Shown: positions 22,915 to 34,922, counted from the first letter of the stretch. The stretch is 55,000 nucleotides of DNA from Acetobacteraceae bacterium (GCA_030041375.1 JASHOA010000040.1:1-55000); one strand, 5' to 3'. The notes: generated from the letters alone by a model not told the origin. Numbers and translations are program-made.

Positions 22915-23906
22915 CGCTTCTCCCGCTCGGCCGCCATTGCTGCGGCCATCCTGAGTGCCGCGATCAGACTCGAGGCATCCGCGCATCCCTTCCCTGCGAT
23001 ATCGAAGGCGGTGCCATGATCGGGCGAGGTGCGCACGATCGGCAAGCCGAGCGTCACGTTCACTCCGTGCGTCATGTCGAGGGTCTTGAGCGGAATCAGT
23101 GCCTGGTCGTGATACATGCAGAGTGCGACATCGTAGCGCTCGCGCATGGCCGGCGTGAACATCGTATCCGCGGGCAGCGGACCAATGGCGGCGATTCCCG
23201 CCGCTTTCAGCGCCGCGACTGCGGGGGCGACGATGTCACGATCCTCGGTGCCGAGCGCGCCCCCCTCCCCGGCATGCGGATTGAGGCCGGCAACTGCAAG
23301 GCGCGGTTTCGGAATTCCGAAATCGCCGGCCAGGCCCGAGGTGACGATCCGGCCTGCCTCGACGATCAGTTCCGTGCTCAGCATTGCCAGCGCCACCTTC
23401 AGTGCCACGTGTACGGTGACAGGGACGCAACGGAGAGCCGGGGCGGCCAGCATCATCACCGGGCGCGACACGCCGGTGAGTGCGGCCAGGAATTCCGTGT
23501 GTCCGGGGTAAGGAAATCCGATTCCGTAGAGCGCCGCCTTGCTGATCGGATTGGTCACCAGCGCTGCGGCGCGTCCCTCGCGCACCAGGGAAACCGCCTT
23601 CTCGATGGCAGCGATGACGGCCGGCGCGTTGCGTGGATCGGGCTGCCCCGGAATGACCGGCGCCGGCATTTCGAGCGAAAGAACCGGGAGCGCCTCGGCA
23701 AAGCACGAAGTGGCTTGTTCTGGCCCTGCAATGGGGAGCACCTTCGTTGGCCAGCCGAGAGTTCGGGCGAGCCGGCCGAGCCGGGCCGGGTCGTCGAGCA
23801 CGAAGAAGGCCGGCCCTTCGGCCCTCAGCGCCCGCCACGCGGCCAGCGTGATCTCGCCGCCGATCCCGGCCGGCTCGCCCATCGTCAGCGCCAGCGGGCG
23901 TATCAT
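22911..23906 (-). CDS. pdxA: 4-hydroxythreonine-4-phosphate dehydrogenase PdxA
   Basis: 331 residues. It oxidises 4-phosphohydroxy-L-threonine with NAD to the unstable precursor used by PdxJ. Motifs include 'LALTMGEPAGIGGEI', 'ALVTNPISKAALY', 'GHTEFLAAL', 'VALKVALAMLS', 'NPHAGEGGALGTEDRDIVAP' and 'CMYHDQALIPLKTL', with the metal-binding His residues in place. Start chosen at MIRPLALT, 4 nt after the lpd stop; an ATG nine codons earlier would overlap lpd. Tight spacing to lpd and overlap with pdxJ place B6 synthesis in the transcript of the 2-oxoglutarate dehydrogenase genes. Confidence 0.95.
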   Translation of the reverse strand: MIRPLALTMGEPAGIGGEITLAAWRALRAEGPAFFVLDDPARLGRLARTLGWPTKVLPIAGPEQATSCFAEALPVLSLEMPAPVIPGQPDPRNAPAVIAAIEKAVSLVREGRAAALVTNPISKAALYGIGFPYPGHTEFLAALTGVSRPVMMLAAPALRCVPVTVHVALKVALAMLSTELIVEAGRIVTSGLAGDFGIPKPRLAVAGLNPHAGEGGALGTEDRDIVAPAVAALKAAGIAAIGPLPADTMFTPAMRERYDVALCMYHDQALIPLKTLDMTHGVNVTLGLPIVRTSPDHGTAFDIAGKGCADASSLIAALRMAAAMAAEREKR

Positions 23907-23910
23907 GACG

Positions 23911-25302
23911 TCAGAGGTGAATGGCCCGGCCATCTGCCGCGAGCGCGGCTTCCTTGATCGCTTCGCTCAACGTCGGATGCGCGTGCGAAATCTCGGCGAT
24001 GTCCTCGGTGGAAGCACCGAACGCAATCGCCATCGCAAGCTCGGCGATCAGGGTGCCGGCATCCGGCCCGAGAATATGCGCACCGAGCACGGCATCTGTC
24101 GTGGCATCGGCGAGAATTTTCACGAACCCGTCCGTCTCCCCCATGGCGCGGGCGCGCGGCGTGGCGGTGAACGGGAATTTTCCCACTTTGTAGGCAGTGC
24201 CTGCCGCTTTCAGCTCCTCCTCCGTCTTGCCGACGGCGGCCACTTCCGGCCACGTATAAACCACGCCGGGAATCGCGTGATAGTTCACGTGCGCGACACG
24301 GCCGGCCAGGATCTCGGCGATCGCCGCGCCCTCGTCCATTGCCTTGTGCGCCAGCATCGGCCCGGCAATCGCATCACCGATCGCGTGAATGCCGGAAACC
24401 GAGGTCGCAAAGCGCTCGTCCGTGGCGATCCGCCCCTGCCCGTCCAACCTGATGCCGAGTTCACCAAGGCCGAGCCGTTCGGTCAGCGCACGCCGGCCGA
24501 CCGCGACGAGAACCGCATCGGCGGAAAGCTCGCTCGTCTCGCCTCCCTCCCTCGGTTGCAGCGAAAGCCTGACCGCGTTGCCGCTGGCATCGGCCGCCAC
24601 GACCTTCGTGCCAAGGCGGAACTTCAGGCCCTGCCGGCCGAGGATGCGCTCGAACTGCTTGGCAACTTCACCGTCCATTCCGGGCAGGATCCGGTCGAGA
24701 AACTCGATCACCGTGACCTCGGCACCAAGGCGGCGCCACACGCTGCCGAGTTCGAGGCCGATATAGCCGGCGCCGATCACCACGAGATGCGCGGGGACCG
24801 CGTCAAACTCGAGGCCACCGGTCGAAGTCACGATGCGCTTCTCGTCGACCGCGACATCCCTGAGCGGAGTGCTTTCGCTGCCGGAGGCGATGACGATGTG
24901 CTTCGCCTCGTATGCGGCCCCGTTCACCTCCACCCGGCCGGGTGCGGCAATCCGTCCCCAACCCTTGATCCAGGTGATCTTGTTCTTGCGGAACAGGTAC
25001 TCGACACCCTTGACGTTCGCCTCGACCACGGCGTTCTTGCGGGCCTGCATCTTCGCAAGATCGAAGGCGACCTGGCCGACGCTGATGCCGTGTGCGGAGA
25101 GCGCGTGGCCGGCGTGGTGGAATTCCTCCGAGGATTGCAGCAGCGCCTTGGACGGGATGCAGCCGACATTGAGGCAGGTACCGCCGAGGGTGCCGCGGCC
25201 CTCGACGCAGGCAACCCGCATTCCGAGCTGGGCGGCGCGGATGGCTGAGACATAGCCGCCCGGCCCGGCACCGAGGACGATCAGATCGAAGGCTTCGCTC
25301 AC
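23911..25302 (-). CDS. lpd: Dihydrolipoyl dehydrogenase (E3)
   Basis: 463 residues. It reoxidises dihydrolipoamide of the 2-oxoglutarate dehydrogenase complex with NAD. FAD-binding 'VLGAGPGGYVSAIRAAQLGM' is near residue 10, the redox disulfide is Cys43/Cys48 in 'GGTCLNVGCIPSK', NAD-binding 'VVIGAGYIGLELGSVWRRLG' follows, and the catalytic His sits in 'ISHAHPTLSEA' near the C-terminus. No lipoyl domain is fused to the N-terminus. It starts 30 nt after sucB. By position it is the E3 of SucAB; whether it also serves pyruvate dehydrogenase cannot be told. Confidence 0.96.
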   Translation of the reverse strand: MSEAFDLIVLGAGPGGYVSAIRAAQLGMRVACVEGRGTLGGTCLNVGCIPSKALLQSSEEFHHAGHALSAHGISVGQVAFDLAKMQARKNAVVEANVKGVEYLFRKNKITWIKGWGRIAAPGRVEVNGAAYEAKHIVIASGSESTPLRDVAVDEKRIVTSTGGLEFDAVPAHLVVIGAGYIGLELGSVWRRLGAEVTVIEFLDRILPGMDGEVAKQFERILGRQGLKFRLGTKVVAADASGNAVRLSLQPREGGETSELSADAVLVAVGRRALTERLGLGELGIRLDGQGRIATDERFATSVSGIHAIGDAIAGPMLAHKAMDEGAAIAEILAGRVAHVNYHAIPGVVYTWPEVAAVGKTEEELKAAGTAYKVGKFPFTATPRARAMGETDGFVKILADATTDAVLGAHILGPDAGTLIAELAMAIAFGASTEDIAEISHAHPTLSEAIKEAALAADGRAIHL

Positions 25303-25332
25303 GAGCTTACTCCTCCCCGACCGGACAGATTC

Positions 25333-26571
25333 CTAAACATCGAGCAGCAGGCGGCGCGGATCCTCGATTCCCTCCTTCAGCCGCACGAGGAACGAGACCG
25401 CCTCCCGGCCATCGACGATCCGATGATCGTAGCTGAGGGCGAGGTACATCATCGGCCGGATTTCCACCTTGCCGGCGATGGCAACCGGACGCTCCTGGAT
25501 CTTGTGCATACCGAGGATCGCCGATTGCGGCGGGTTGAGAATCGGCGTGGACATCAGGGAGCCGTACACGCCTCCGTTGGTGATGCTGAAGGTACCGCCC
25601 GTCAGCTCCTCCAGTTTCAATGTGCCGGCTCTCGCACGCTGGCCGAAATCGGCAACCGCGCGCTCGATCTCGGCAAAGCCCATCTTCTCGACATGGCGGA
25701 TCACCGGCACGACAAGACCGTTCGGCCCGCCGACCGCGATTCCCATGTGCACGAAGTGCCGGTAGATGATGTCCTCGCCATCGATCTCGGCATTGGCGGC
25801 CGGAAATTCCCGCAATGCGACGACTGCGGAGCGGACGAAGAAGCTCATGAATCCGAGCCGCACACCGGCGTGCTTCTTCTCGAACGCGTCGCGGTATTCT
25901 GTGCGCAGCGCCATCACCGCGCTCATATCCACCTCGTTGAACGTGGTGAGCATGGCCGCCGTGTTCTGCGCTTCCTTGAGGCGCACGGCGATGGTGCGGC
26001 GCAGCCGTGTCATGCGCACGCGCTCTTCGCCTTCTTCGGTCTGGCGCGGGGCTTTGGCGGGGGCTTCGGGGGGATGCTCCGCGGGCGGCGGGCGGTTCAG
26101 GAACGCGAGCACGTCGCCCTTCGTGATCCGCCCGTCCTTGCCCGAGCCCGGGCCGATGGCCATTGGCGGCAGGCTTTTTTCTTCCAGAAGCCGGGCCGCG
26201 GCCGGCAGCGGCCGTGCCGCTTCTGCAACGGCAGGCGCGGCGGGCGACTTCTCGGGCGCTGCGGCCGTGGGCGCGGCTGGGGGCGCCTCTGGCTTGCCGG
26301 CCGGGACCGGGTGGGCAGGAACGGCGGCCGTGCCTGCTCCGTCGAGCCGGCCGAGCACGGCGCCGATTCCGACCTCTGCGCCCTCGCGCGCGGTGATCTC
26401 GCTCAGCACGCCGGCGGCAGGTGCCGGCACCTCGACCGTCACCTTGTCGGTTTCGAGTTCGACCAGCGGCTCGTCCTGCGCCACCGCCTCGCCCGCCTGC
26501 TTCAGCCATCGTGCCACGGTGGCCGAGGTCACGCTTTCGCCGAGCGCGGGAACCTTGATCTCGGTTGCCAT
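25333..26571 (-). CDS. sucB: Dihydrolipoyllysine succinyltransferase (E2 of 2-oxoglutarate dehydrogenase)
   Basis: 412 residues with one N-terminal lipoyl domain (lipoyl Lys43 in '[16 protein letters not shown]'), an Ala/Pro linker, an E1/E3-binding segment (about 120-155, '[10 protein letters not shown]', '[14 protein letters not shown]') and the catalytic acyltransferase domain ending with '[19 protein letters not shown]', where the His-x3-Asp motif lies. The start MATEIKV has GGAG about 8 nt upstream and lies 14 nt after the sucA stop; an ATG six codons earlier overlaps sucA. Specificity for succinyl transfer is inferred from the sucA neighbour. Confidence 0.95.
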   Translation of the reverse strand: MATEIKVPALGESVTSATVARWLKQAGEAVAQDEPLVELETDKVTVEVPAPAAGVLSEITAREGAEVGIGAVLGRLDGAGTAAVPAHPVPAGKPEAPPAAPTAAAPEKSPAAPAVAEAARPLPAAARLLEEKSLPPMAIGPGSGKDGRITKGDVLAFLNRPPPAEHPPEAPAKAPRQTEEGEERVRMTRLRRTIAVRLKEAQNTAAMLTTFNEVDMSAVMALRTEYRDAFEKKHAGVRLGFMSFFVRSAVVALREFPAANAEIDGEDIIYRHFVHMGIAVGGPNGLVVPVIRHVEKMGFAEIERAVADFGQRARAGTLKLEELTGGTFSITNGGVYGSLMSTPILNPPQSAILGMHKIQERPVAIAGKVEIRPMMYLALSYDHRIVDGREAVSFLVRLKEGIEDPRRLLLDV

Positions 26572-26585
26572 GACCTGTACTCCGC

Positions 26586-29456
26586 TCACGCGCGTGCGAA
26601 CGCGCGATCGATCAGGGCTTTCTGCTCCGTTGCGTGGGCGCTGGCGAGTCCGGTTGCCGGACTCGCAGCCTCGGTTCGCCCGGCATAGCGTGGCCGTGCT
26701 CCGGCCCGGCCGAGCGCGGCGAGCACCTGCTCGAGCCTGCGGTCAACGAAGTTCCAGCCGCCCATATTCCCCGGCTCTTCCTGGCACCAGACAAGCTCGG
26801 CGTTCGCGTATGGCCTGAGCGCCTCGGCAAGCTGCCGCTCCGGGAACGGGTAGAACTGCTCGAGCCGGAGCAGGGCCACGTCCTTGATCTCCCGGGATGA
26901 TCGCTCGGAATAAAGGTCATAATAGACCTTGCCGCTGCAGAGCACGACACGTCGCACCTCCAGAGGTGCCACGCCATCGCTCTCGCCGATCACCGGCATG
27001 AAGCGCGAACCCTCCGCCATTTCGGCGAGCCGCGAGGTGGCAAGCTTGTGGCGGAGCAGCGATTTCGGGGTCATCACCACCAGCGGCTTGCGGAAATTGC
27101 GCCGGACCTGCCGGCGCAGGGCGTGGAAGTAATTGGCCGGTGTGGTCGGGTTGCATACCTGCATGTTGCGTTCGGCGCAAAGCTGCAGATATCGCTCGAG
27201 CCGCGCGGAGGAGTGCTCCGGTCCCTGCCCCTCGTAGCCGTGCGGCAACAGGAGGGTCAAGCCCGACATCCGGAGCCATTTCGATTCCCCGGACGAAACA
27301 AACTGGTCGATGATAACCTGGGCGCCGTTGGCGAAGTCGCCGAATTGCGCCTCCCACATCACGAGAGAACGGGGGTCGGCGAGCGTGTAGCCGTATTCGA
27401 AGGCGAGCACGCCCGCTTCCGAGAGCGGCGAGTTGTACACCTCGAAGCGGGCCTGGCCGGGTGCGATCGCGTTCAATGGCACATAGGGGCGCTGGTTCGT
27501 CTGGTCGAACAGCACGGCGTGGCGCTGGCTGAAGGTGCCCCGTTCGACGTCCTCGCCGGAGAGGCGAACGCGATGGCCTTCCAGAAGCAAGGTCCCGAAG
27601 GCGAGTGCCTCGCCGGTCGCCCAGTCGATGCCTTCGCCGCTTTCCAGCATTTGTCGCTTCGCGTCGAGCTGGCGGCGCAGTTTCGGGTTGAGATCGAAAC
27701 CCTGCGGCACCGAGGCGAGAGCCGTGCCCACCTTGGTGAGATCGGCCGTTGCAGCACCGGTTCTTTCTTCCTCTTCCTTGCTGCCGTGTGCGAAGCCGCT
27801 CCAATGGCCTTCCAGCCAGTCGGCCTTGTTCGGCTTGTAGGACTGCGCCGCCTCATACGCTTCTTCGAGGGATGTTGCGTATGAGTCCCACATCGCGGCC
27901 GCTTCGGCCGCGGCAATGCTGCCTTCGGCCGCGAGCTTCTCGGCGTAGAGCGCGCGTGTGGTTTTGTGGCCGGCGATCGCCTTGTACATCAGGGGCTGCG
28001 TGAACGCCGGCTCGTCGGCCTCGTTATGGCCATGCCGGCGGTAACAGACGATATCCACCACGGCATCGACGTGGAACTCCTGGCGGAATTCGGCGGCCAG
28101 GCGAGCGCAATAGACCACGGCTTCCGGGTCGTCGCCATTCACATGGAAGATCGGCGACTGCACGCACTTGGCAACGTCGGTGCAATAGAGGCCCGAAAAG
28201 GCATGCGCCGGCACGGTGGTGAATCCGATCTGGTTGTTCACCACCAGGTGCACGGTGCCGCCGGTGCGGTAGCCGATCAGCTTGCTCATGGCGAGCGTCT
28301 CGTAGACCAGACCCTGTCCGGCGAAGGCGGCATCGCCGTGCATCAGGATGCCGAGCACCTTGCGTCGGGTCGGCGCGTCCCCGGCCATATCCTGGCGTGC
28401 GCGCACCTTGCCCATCACCACGGAATCGACGGCTTCGAGATGCGACGGGTTGGGCTGCAAGGAAAGATGCAACGGCTTGCCGCCGATCTCGATATCCGTC
28501 GAGGTGCCGAGGTGATATTTCACATCGCCCGAGCCCTGGACATCGTTGGGCTTCGAGCTTGCCCCGGCGAACTCGCTGAACACTGCGACCAGGGGCTTCT
28601 TCACCACGTTGACCAGCGTGTTCAGCCGGCCGCGATGCGGCATGCCGATGACGATCTCGGCCACACTGGCGGCAACCGCGGTCTCGATCACGGTGTGCAA
28701 GGCCGGGATCGATGCCTCGCCGCCTTCCAGTCCGAAACGCTTGGTGCCGACGAAGCGCTTCTGGCAGAACGACTCGAACCCTTCGGCCTCTGTCAGTTGC
28801 CGCAGGATCGTGCGCCTGGCGGCGGCATCGAAGGCGCCGACCCAGGGCGCGCCCTCCATCTTGCGCTGGATCCAGGATTTCTGGTCGGGATCCTGGATAT
28901 GCATGAACTCGACCCCGATCGGGCCGCAATAGGTAGCCCGCAGGACCTCGAGGATTTCGCGCAAGGTGGCGCTCTCGAGTCCGAGCACGTTGGCGGTGAA
29001 GATCGGCCGGTCGAAATCCGCATCGGTAAAGCCGTAGCTTTTCGGATCAAGCTCGGCGTGCGGCTTCGGCACCGTGAGGCCGAGGGGGTCGAGATTCGCC
29101 TCCAGGTGGCCGCGCACGCGATAGGCGCGGATGAGCATCAGTGCGCGGATGGAATCGAGCTGGGCAGCGCGAATCTCGGCCTCGCCGAGCCCTGCGGGGC
29201 GCCGCTCTTCCGCCACTCGAATGGCGCCGGCTTCTCCGTCTCCTCCGGCCGGCCCGAAGACGCGCCGGCGGGGCGCCCAGGAGGCGCCATCGGCGTCCGT
29301 CAGCACGGCGCGGGCCTCGTCGTTCAGGCCGGCGAAGAGTTCACCGAAGCTCGGATCGACGGCTCCCGGATCCATGACCCATCTGGCGTAAAGGTCGGTC
29401 AGGAAGGCGGCGTTTGCACCGTTGAATGCGCCCGCCAGGATGTCCACGCCAGCCAT
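26586..29456 (-). CDS. sucA: 2-oxoglutarate dehydrogenase E1
   Basis: 956 residues, normal length. A thiamine-diphosphate enzyme that decarboxylates 2-oxoglutarate and passes the succinyl group to SucB lipoamide. Visible landmarks: N-terminal E2-interacting segment ('[16 protein letters not shown]'), '[20 protein letters not shown]', '[14 protein letters not shown]', '[20 protein letters not shown]', ThDP motif '[20 protein letters not shown]' through 'VNNQIGFTT', and C-terminal '[20 protein letters not shown]' and '[19 protein letters not shown]'. Gap of 101 bp to sucD upstream, so a minor internal promoter is possible. Confidence 0.97.
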   Translation of the reverse strand: MAGVDILAGAFNGANAAFLTDLYARWVMDPGAVDPSFGELFAGLNDEARAVLTDADGASWAPRRRVFGPAGGDGEAGAIRVAEERRPAGLGEAEIRAAQLDSIRALMLIRAYRVRGHLEANLDPLGLTVPKPHAELDPKSYGFTDADFDRPIFTANVLGLESATLREILEVLRATYCGPIGVEFMHIQDPDQKSWIQRKMEGAPWVGAFDAAARRTILRQLTEAEGFESFCQKRFVGTKRFGLEGGEASIPALHTVIETAVAASVAEIVIGMPHRGRLNTLVNVVKKPLVAVFSEFAGASSKPNDVQGSGDVKYHLGTSTDIEIGGKPLHLSLQPNPSHLEAVDSVVMGKVRARQDMAGDAPTRRKVLGILMHGDAAFAGQGLVYETLAMSKLIGYRTGGTVHLVVNNQIGFTTVPAHAFSGLYCTDVAKCVQSPIFHVNGDDPEAVVYCARLAAEFRQEFHVDAVVDIVCYRRHGHNEADEPAFTQPLMYKAIAGHKTTRALYAEKLAAEGSIAAAEAAAMWDSYATSLEEAYEAAQSYKPNKADWLEGHWSGFAHGSKEEEERTGAATADLTKVGTALASVPQGFDLNPKLRRQLDAKRQMLESGEGIDWATGEALAFGTLLLEGHRVRLSGEDVERGTFSQRHAVLFDQTNQRPYVPLNAIAPGQARFEVYNSPLSEAGVLAFEYGYTLADPRSLVMWEAQFGDFANGAQVIIDQFVSSGESKWLRMSGLTLLLPHGYEGQGPEHSSARLERYLQLCAERNMQVCNPTTPANYFHALRRQVRRNFRKPLVVMTPKSLLRHKLATSRLAEMAEGSRFMPVIGESDGVAPLEVRRVVLCSGKVYYDLYSERSSREIKDVALLRLEQFYPFPERQLAEALRPYANAELVWCQEEPGNMGGWNFVDRRLEQVLAALGRAGARPRYAGRTEAASPATGLASAHATEQKALIDRAFARA

Positions 29457-29557
29457 GTCCGATTCCTAACCTTGCCCGCATCCGGGGTCATTGAGACGAA
29501 CGGGGATTGATATGGTACGAATCAGGTGGATTGAAGCCGGAGCGAGGCTGCGGATCA

Positions 29558-30448
29558 TCAGGCGGCTGGCGGGGCTCCGCCGAGTGCGCGGACCGCCGTG
29601 CTGCCGAGTGCGGCCGGACTTTCGGCGACATGGATTCCCGCCTCCCGCATCGCCGCCATCTTGGCCGCCGCGGTGTCCCGCCCGCCGCTGATGACCGCCC
29701 CGGCATGACCCATCCGTCGCCCCGGCGGGGCGGTGGCGCCGGCGACGAAACCGACCACCGGCTTCTTCACCTTGGAGTGGGCCAGGAACTCGGCGGCCTC
29801 GATCTCGCTCTCGCCGCCAATCTCGCCGATCATCACGATCGCCTCGGTCTCGGGATCGGCAAGGAAGAGTTCGAGGATTTCGACGAAATCGGTTCCCTTG
29901 ACCGGATCACCGCCGATCCCGACACAACTGCTCTGGCCGAGCCCCGCCGCGGTGGTCTGGGCAACGGCCTCGTAGGTGAGGGTGCCGGAGCGCGAGATGA
30001 TGCCAACCTTGCCGCGGCGGTGGATATGCCCGGGCATGATGCCGATCTTGCAGGCATCCGGCGTGATGACGCCGGGACAGTTCGGACCGATCAGCCGCGA
30101 ACCCGAGCCCGAGAGCGCCCGCTTGACCCGCACCATGTCGAGCACGGGTATTCCCTCGGTGATGCAGACGATGAGGGGAACGCCGGCATCGATGGCTTCG
30201 AGGATGGCATCGCCCGCGAAGGGAGGAGGCACATAGATCGCGCTCGCAGTGGCGCCGGTCGCTGCGACCGCCTCGGCCACGGTGTCGAACACCGGCAGGT
30301 CGAGATGTCTGCTCCCTCCCTTGCCCGGCGTGACCCCGCCCACGACTTTCGTTCCGTAGGCGATCGCCTGCTCGGAGTGGAAAGTACCCTGGGCACCGGT
30401 GAAGCCCTGGGTGATGACCCGGGTTGCGGCATCGACGAGGATCGCCAT
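29558..30448 (-). CDS. sucD: Succinyl-CoA synthetase alpha subunit
   Basis: 296 residues. With SucC it converts succinyl-CoA to succinate and makes ATP or GTP. CoA-binding Rossmann part '[20 protein letters not shown]' and '[15 protein letters not shown]', '[20 protein letters not shown]' and the phosphohistidine in '[14 protein letters not shown]' (near residue 247) are intact. It begins one base after the sucC stop. A 101-bp gap to sucA contains nothing I recognise. Confidence 0.97.
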   Translation of the reverse strand: MAILVDAATRVITQGFTGAQGTFHSEQAIAYGTKVVGGVTPGKGGSRHLDLPVFDTVAEAVAATGATASAIYVPPPFAGDAILEAIDAGVPLIVCITEGIPVLDMVRVKRALSGSGSRLIGPNCPGVITPDACKIGIMPGHIHRRGKVGIISRSGTLTYEAVAQTTAAGLGQSSCVGIGGDPVKGTDFVEILELFLADPETEAIVMIGEIGGESEIEAAEFLAHSKVKKPVVGFVAGATAPPGRRMGHAGAVISGGRDTAAAKMAAMREAGIHVAESPAALGSTAVRALGGAPPAA

Positions 30449-30449
30449 C

Positions 30450-31646
30450 TCAGGCCGCCTCCCTGACCGCCGTCACCACTTTCTCCGCCGCGTCGGCAAG
30501 GTTCTCGGCCGAGATGATCGAAAGGCCCGAGCGGGCCAGGATGTCCTTCCCCAGTGCGACGTTCGTGCCTTCCAGCCGCACCACCAGCGGCACATTCAGC
30601 GAGACCTCGCGTGCCGCGGCGACGACGCCCTCGGCGATGACGTCGCAGCGCATGATGCCGCCGAAGATGTTGACGAGGATTCCTTCGACATGCGGGTCGG
30701 AAAGGATGATCTTGAAGGCCGCGGTCACGCGTTCCTTGGTGGCTCCGCCGCCGACATCGAGGAAGTTCGCCGGGCTGCCGCCGTAGAGCTTGATGATATC
30801 CATCGTTGCCATGGCGAGGCCCGCGCCATTGACCATGCAGCCGATCGTACCGTCCAGCGCCACGTAGTTCAGGTTGTGCCGCTCTGCCTCCAGCTCCTTC
30901 GGATCTTCCTCCGCCTCGTCCCTCAGTTTCTGCACCTCCGGGTGACGATAGAGGGCATTGTCGTCGAACCCCATCTTGGCATCGAGCGCAAGCACCGCGC
31001 CGTCTTCCGTCAGGATCAGCGGATTGATTTCGATCAGCGTGGAATCGAGCGCCAGGAAGGCGCGGTAGAGTCCTTCGACGAGCCGGCCGAAAGCGCCTGC
31101 TTCCTGGCCTTTGAGCCCAAGCCCGGCGGCCAGGCGGCGGCCGTGGAAAGCGGACATGCCGCTCGCCGGATCGACGGTCACGCGCAGGATCTTTTCCGGA
31201 TGCCGCGACGCGACTTCCTCGATCTCGACCCCGCCTTCGCTCGAAGCGACGAGTGCGATCCGCCCGACGCTCCGGTCCACCAGGAGGGAGAGATAGAATT
31301 CGCGGGCGATCCGGGCCCCCGCTTCGACATAGACGCGATGCACCTTGCGCCCGGCCGGTCCGGTCTGGCGGGTGATGAGCGTATGCTCGAGCATGGCGAC
31401 AGCCGCGGCGTGCACCTCGTGCAGCGAGTGCGCAATCCTCACTCCGCCCTTGCCTTCTGGGTCGTCTGCAAAATGGCCAGCACCTCGGCCGCCGGCGTGG
31501 AGCTGCGCCTTGACGACATAAACCGAGCCGGGCAGGGCCTCCGCCTTCTTGACGGCTTCCTCGGGAGTCCAGGCCACTCCACCGTCGAGTACCGGCACTC
31601 CGAATTTCTTGAACAGCTCCTTCGCCTGGTACTCGTGGATATTCAT
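30450..31646 (-). CDS. sucC: Succinyl-CoA synthetase beta subunit
   Basis: 398 residues with an N-terminal ATP-grasp domain ('[20 protein letters not shown]', '[14 protein letters not shown]', '[20 protein letters not shown]') and a C-terminal CoA-ligase domain ('[20 protein letters not shown]', '[19 protein letters not shown]', '[18 protein letters not shown]'). Length and motifs are standard. It is 6 nt after mdh and 1 nt before sucD, so the three are surely co-transcribed. Confidence 0.97.
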   Translation of the reverse strand: MNIHEYQAKELFKKFGVPVLDGGVAWTPEEAVKKAEALPGSVYVVKAQLHAGGRGAGHFADDPEGKGGVRIAHSLHEVHAAAVAMLEHTLITRQTGPAGRKVHRVYVEAGARIAREFYLSLLVDRSVGRIALVASSEGGVEIEEVASRHPEKILRVTVDPASGMSAFHGRRLAAGLGLKGQEAGAFGRLVEGLYRAFLALDSTLIEINPLILTEDGAVLALDAKMGFDDNALYRHPEVQKLRDEAEEDPKELEAERHNLNYVALDGTIGCMVNGAGLAMATMDIIKLYGGSPANFLDVGGGATKERVTAAFKIILSDPHVEGILVNIFGGIMRCDVIAEGVVAAAREVSLNVPLVVRLEGTNVALGKDILARSGLSIISAENLADAAEKVVTAVREAA

Positions 31647-31652
31647 CGCCGC

Positions 31653-32681
<1,029 letters not shown>

Positions 32682-32700
32682 CTAGTGTCCTGCCCCCGAA

Positions 32701-32723
32701 GTTTGCTACCGCCGGCAGCAAAC
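32701..32723 (-). promoter_or_regulatory. Operator-like palindrome upstream of mdh
   Basis: GTTTGCTACC and GGCAGCAAAC face each other around a 3-bp centre, with one mismatch. It lies about 95-117 bp upstream of the mdh start on the template side of the TCA operon promoter region. No matching regulator is known to me. Confidence 0.35.
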
Positions 32724-32757
32724 GAAAGGGGATGAGAGGCCACTAAAAATAAAGAGC

Positions 32758-32813
32758 AGTGTGCCGACCGCTGTGATGCATCCTACGGTATCAAGCGTTG
32801 GAGTCGGCACACT
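32758..32813. repeat. Inverted-repeat element C, copy 1
   Basis: AGTGTGCCGAC and GTCGGCACACT are perfect 11-bp arms around a 34-bp centre containing ATCCTACG. A related element with 16-bp arms is at 37487-37550. It lies between the zapE stop and the mdh operon. Confidence 0.55.
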
Positions 32814-32847
32814 AGCCGATCGCCCGCCCGCCGGCAAGCAGCCGCGC

Positions 32848-33984
32848 TCAGGTGAGGTGCGGCAGTGCAAGATATTCCGGCGTCTGCATCTCGATCAGCC
32901 GCGAGGCGGTGCGCCGGAACGCCGCCGCACCCTCGCCCTCCGGGTAAAGCGCATCCGGTTGTGCGGCTGCCGATGCCACGAGCTTCACGCGGTGGTCATA
33001 AAGAATGTCGATCAGCGTGATGAAACGCCGCGCGGCGTCGAAGTGCTCCGCGTCGAGTCTCGGCACCGCATCGAGCAGAACCGTGGGAAAATGCACGGCG
33101 AGCGCCAGGTAGTCCCCGGGCCCGAGCGGTTGTTCACAGAGTTCGGAGAACGAAAACCGTGCCACACCGTCCGCCGCCTGACGGACGATGAGGCGCCTCC
33201 CCATCACTTCGAGAGTCCGCGTCGCCGGCCGCGCATCGGCGAGTTCGGCGAAGGCGGCGTCCAGCACGCCCCGTGCCCGCCGATCGGCAGGCACATTCCA
33301 GATCGACATGCGCGCCAGCCGTTCGCGCCGCCAGTCACGCACGCCTTCGATGACCAGGAGATCGAGGTGGCGCTTCAGAACGGCAATGAAAGGCAGGAAC
33401 GCATCGTGTCCCGGACGATCCTTGAAGAGATCGTCCGGGAACGTGTTCGAGGTTGCCACCATGATCACGCCACGGGCGAACAGCGCCTCGAACAGCCGGC
33501 CCAGGAGAAGCGCATCGGCAACGTCGCCGATCTCGAGTTCGTCGAAGCAGAGCAGCACCGCCTCGGTGAGCAGTGCATCGGCGAGTGGCGGTATCGGATC
33601 CTGATGCAGTGCCGCGGCCGCGTGCAGACGGGCATGCACGTCCTGCATGAAGCGGTCGAAATGGACACGGCGCTTGCGCGCCAGCGGCACCGAGGAAAAG
33701 AAGAGGTCCATCAGCATCGACTTGCCACGCCCGACCTCGCCGACGAGATAGAGCCCGTTCGGTGCGACCATGTCTTCGGCACTGCGCCGTGGCCAGAGTC
33801 GGGCCAGGAAATGATGGCCGTTGCCGCTGGTTGGCGGCTCGTACGTCGTAAGCCGCCGCCACAGATCCTGCAGCCGTTCGACGGCGAGCGCCTGCGCCGG
33901 GTCCGGCAGAATGTCTCCGCCGGCAAGCCGGGCGCGATAGAGCGGCAGCGGGCCGGCCGCGCCGTTGACGGGAAGGGCGTCCAT
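32848..33984 (-). CDS. zapE: Cell division AAA ATPase ZapE (AFG1 family)
   Basis: 378 residues, the expected size. Walker A 'GLYLVGEVGRGKSMLMDLFF', 'RVHFDRFMQDVHARLH', Walker B 'LLCFDELEIGDVADALLLGR', sensor 'VATSNTFPDDLFKD' and the family signature 'FSFSELCEQPLGPGDYLALA' are all present. ZapE acts on the division ring under some conditions in E. coli; the mitochondrial relative is AFG1. Conserved upstream neighbour of mdh-sucCD in many alphaproteobacteria. Confidence 0.93.
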   Translation of the reverse strand: MDALPVNGAAGPLPLYRARLAGGDILPDPAQALAVERLQDLWRRLTTYEPPTSGNGHHFLARLWPRRSAEDMVAPNGLYLVGEVGRGKSMLMDLFFSSVPLARKRRVHFDRFMQDVHARLHAAAALHQDPIPPLADALLTEAVLLCFDELEIGDVADALLLGRLFEALFARGVIMVATSNTFPDDLFKDRPGHDAFLPFIAVLKRHLDLLVIEGVRDWRRERLARMSIWNVPADRRARGVLDAAFAELADARPATRTLEVMGRRLIVRQAADGVARFSFSELCEQPLGPGDYLALAVHFPTVLLDAVPRLDAEHFDAARRFITLIDILYDHRVKLVASAAAQPDALYPEGEGAAAFRRTASRLIEMQTPEYLALPHLT

Positions 33985-34117
33985 TCGGGGCTGCGCTTAG
34001 CCGGAAGCCCAGGGTGCCGCAATATCTGGACAGCTTCACCCGGCGATGTAGTACTGACGGCCGGTGTCCCGCCCCCTTACGCTCGTGAGTGGTGCGGGAC
34101 CCGCGGTATCTTTTTCT

Positions 34118-34226
34118 CCCCTCTCCCTCTGAGCGGGCTCCCGGCAAAGCCCTCCGACTTTGCTGGGGACCCGGAGAGGGGCGGAAAGAAACCCCTCTCC
34201 CTCTGGGAGAGGGGCGGGGGTGAGGG
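34118..34226 (+). repeat. Palindromic repeat B, second full copy
   Basis: Same order as 16791-16909: CCCCTCTCCC, CTCCCGGCAAAGC ... GACTTTGCTGGGGA, GGAGAGGGG, then CCCCTCTCCC-TCTGGGAGAGGGG and GGGGTGAGGG. The inner hairpin differs by a base pair shift. It occupies the divergent gap 33985-34289 between zapE and the oxygenase gene; the rest of that gap has a GTCCCGC/GCGGGAC inverted repeat and no gene. Confidence 0.85.
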
Positions 34227-34289
34227 CCAGAGTGAGGATAAGTCACACATGGACAGAAGCGGATCTCAGGGCGACATGAAGGACCGAAG

Positions 34290-34922
34290 ATGACGATGCT
34301 CGATTATTCCCGACTCGCTGCAACTCCGGTTGCAACTGATCCCTTCCCCCACGTCGTGGTTTCGCGCTTCGTTCCCCCCGCGACGCTGGAGACGGTCGTC
34401 TCGGAATTGCCTTCGCTCGAACGGAGAGGCTCCTTTCCCACCGGTTCACTCCGCTTCGGGAGCGCGGCGGCGGCGCTGATGGAGGAACTGGAGGGGCCGC
34501 TGCTGCGCCAGGCGATCGCGGCAAAATTCGAGCTCGACCTTGACGATGCGCCGACCATGCTGACGCTGCGCGGCTGCTCGACCGAGCGCGACGGGCACAT
34601 CCATCGCGACTCCGCGGCGAAGCGCGTGACCGTGCTGCTTTATCTCAACCCGGCAACCGCCGCCTGGGCGCGGCACGAGGGCTGCCTCCGCCTGTTGCGG
34701 CGGGGCGACGATCTGGAGGATTTCGCGGTCGAGGTCCCGCCGATCGACGGCACGCTCCTGGTCTTTCCCAACGGGGGAAACGCCTGGCACGGGCACCGCA
34801 CCTTCATCGGCCGGCGCTACGTGGTGCAGCTCAATTACATGACCACCGATTCGGCCGCCCGCTCCGAGCTTCGCCGGCATCGTCTTTCCGCGTTCGTCAA
34901 GCGCCTGACGCTCGCGGCCTGA
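34290..34922 (+). CDS. 2OG-Fe(II) oxygenase family protein
   Basis: 210 residues with the jelly-roll dioxygenase triad: HxD in 'ERDGHIHRDSAAKRVTVLLY' and the distal His plus the 2-oxoglutarate-binding Arg in 'NAWHGHRTFIGRRYVVQLNY'. It resembles small 2OG-Fe(II) oxygenases often found in polysaccharide or peptide clusters; substrate unknown. Start at MTMLDYSR with AAGGA about 7 nt upstream. It ends 7 nt from the convergent znuB stop and shares no operon. It is not close enough to the RiPP-like genes to be linked to them. Confidence 0.8.
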   Translation: MTMLDYSRLAATPVATDPFPHVVVSRFVPPATLETVVSELPSLERRGSFPTGSLRFGSAAAALMEELEGPLLRQAIAAKFELDLDDAPTMLTLRGCSTERDGHIHRDSAAKRVTVLLYLNPATAAWARHEGCLRLLRRGDDLEDFAVEVPPIDGTLLVFPNGGNAWHGHRTFIGRRYVVQLNYMTTDSAARSELRRHRLSAFVKRLTLAA

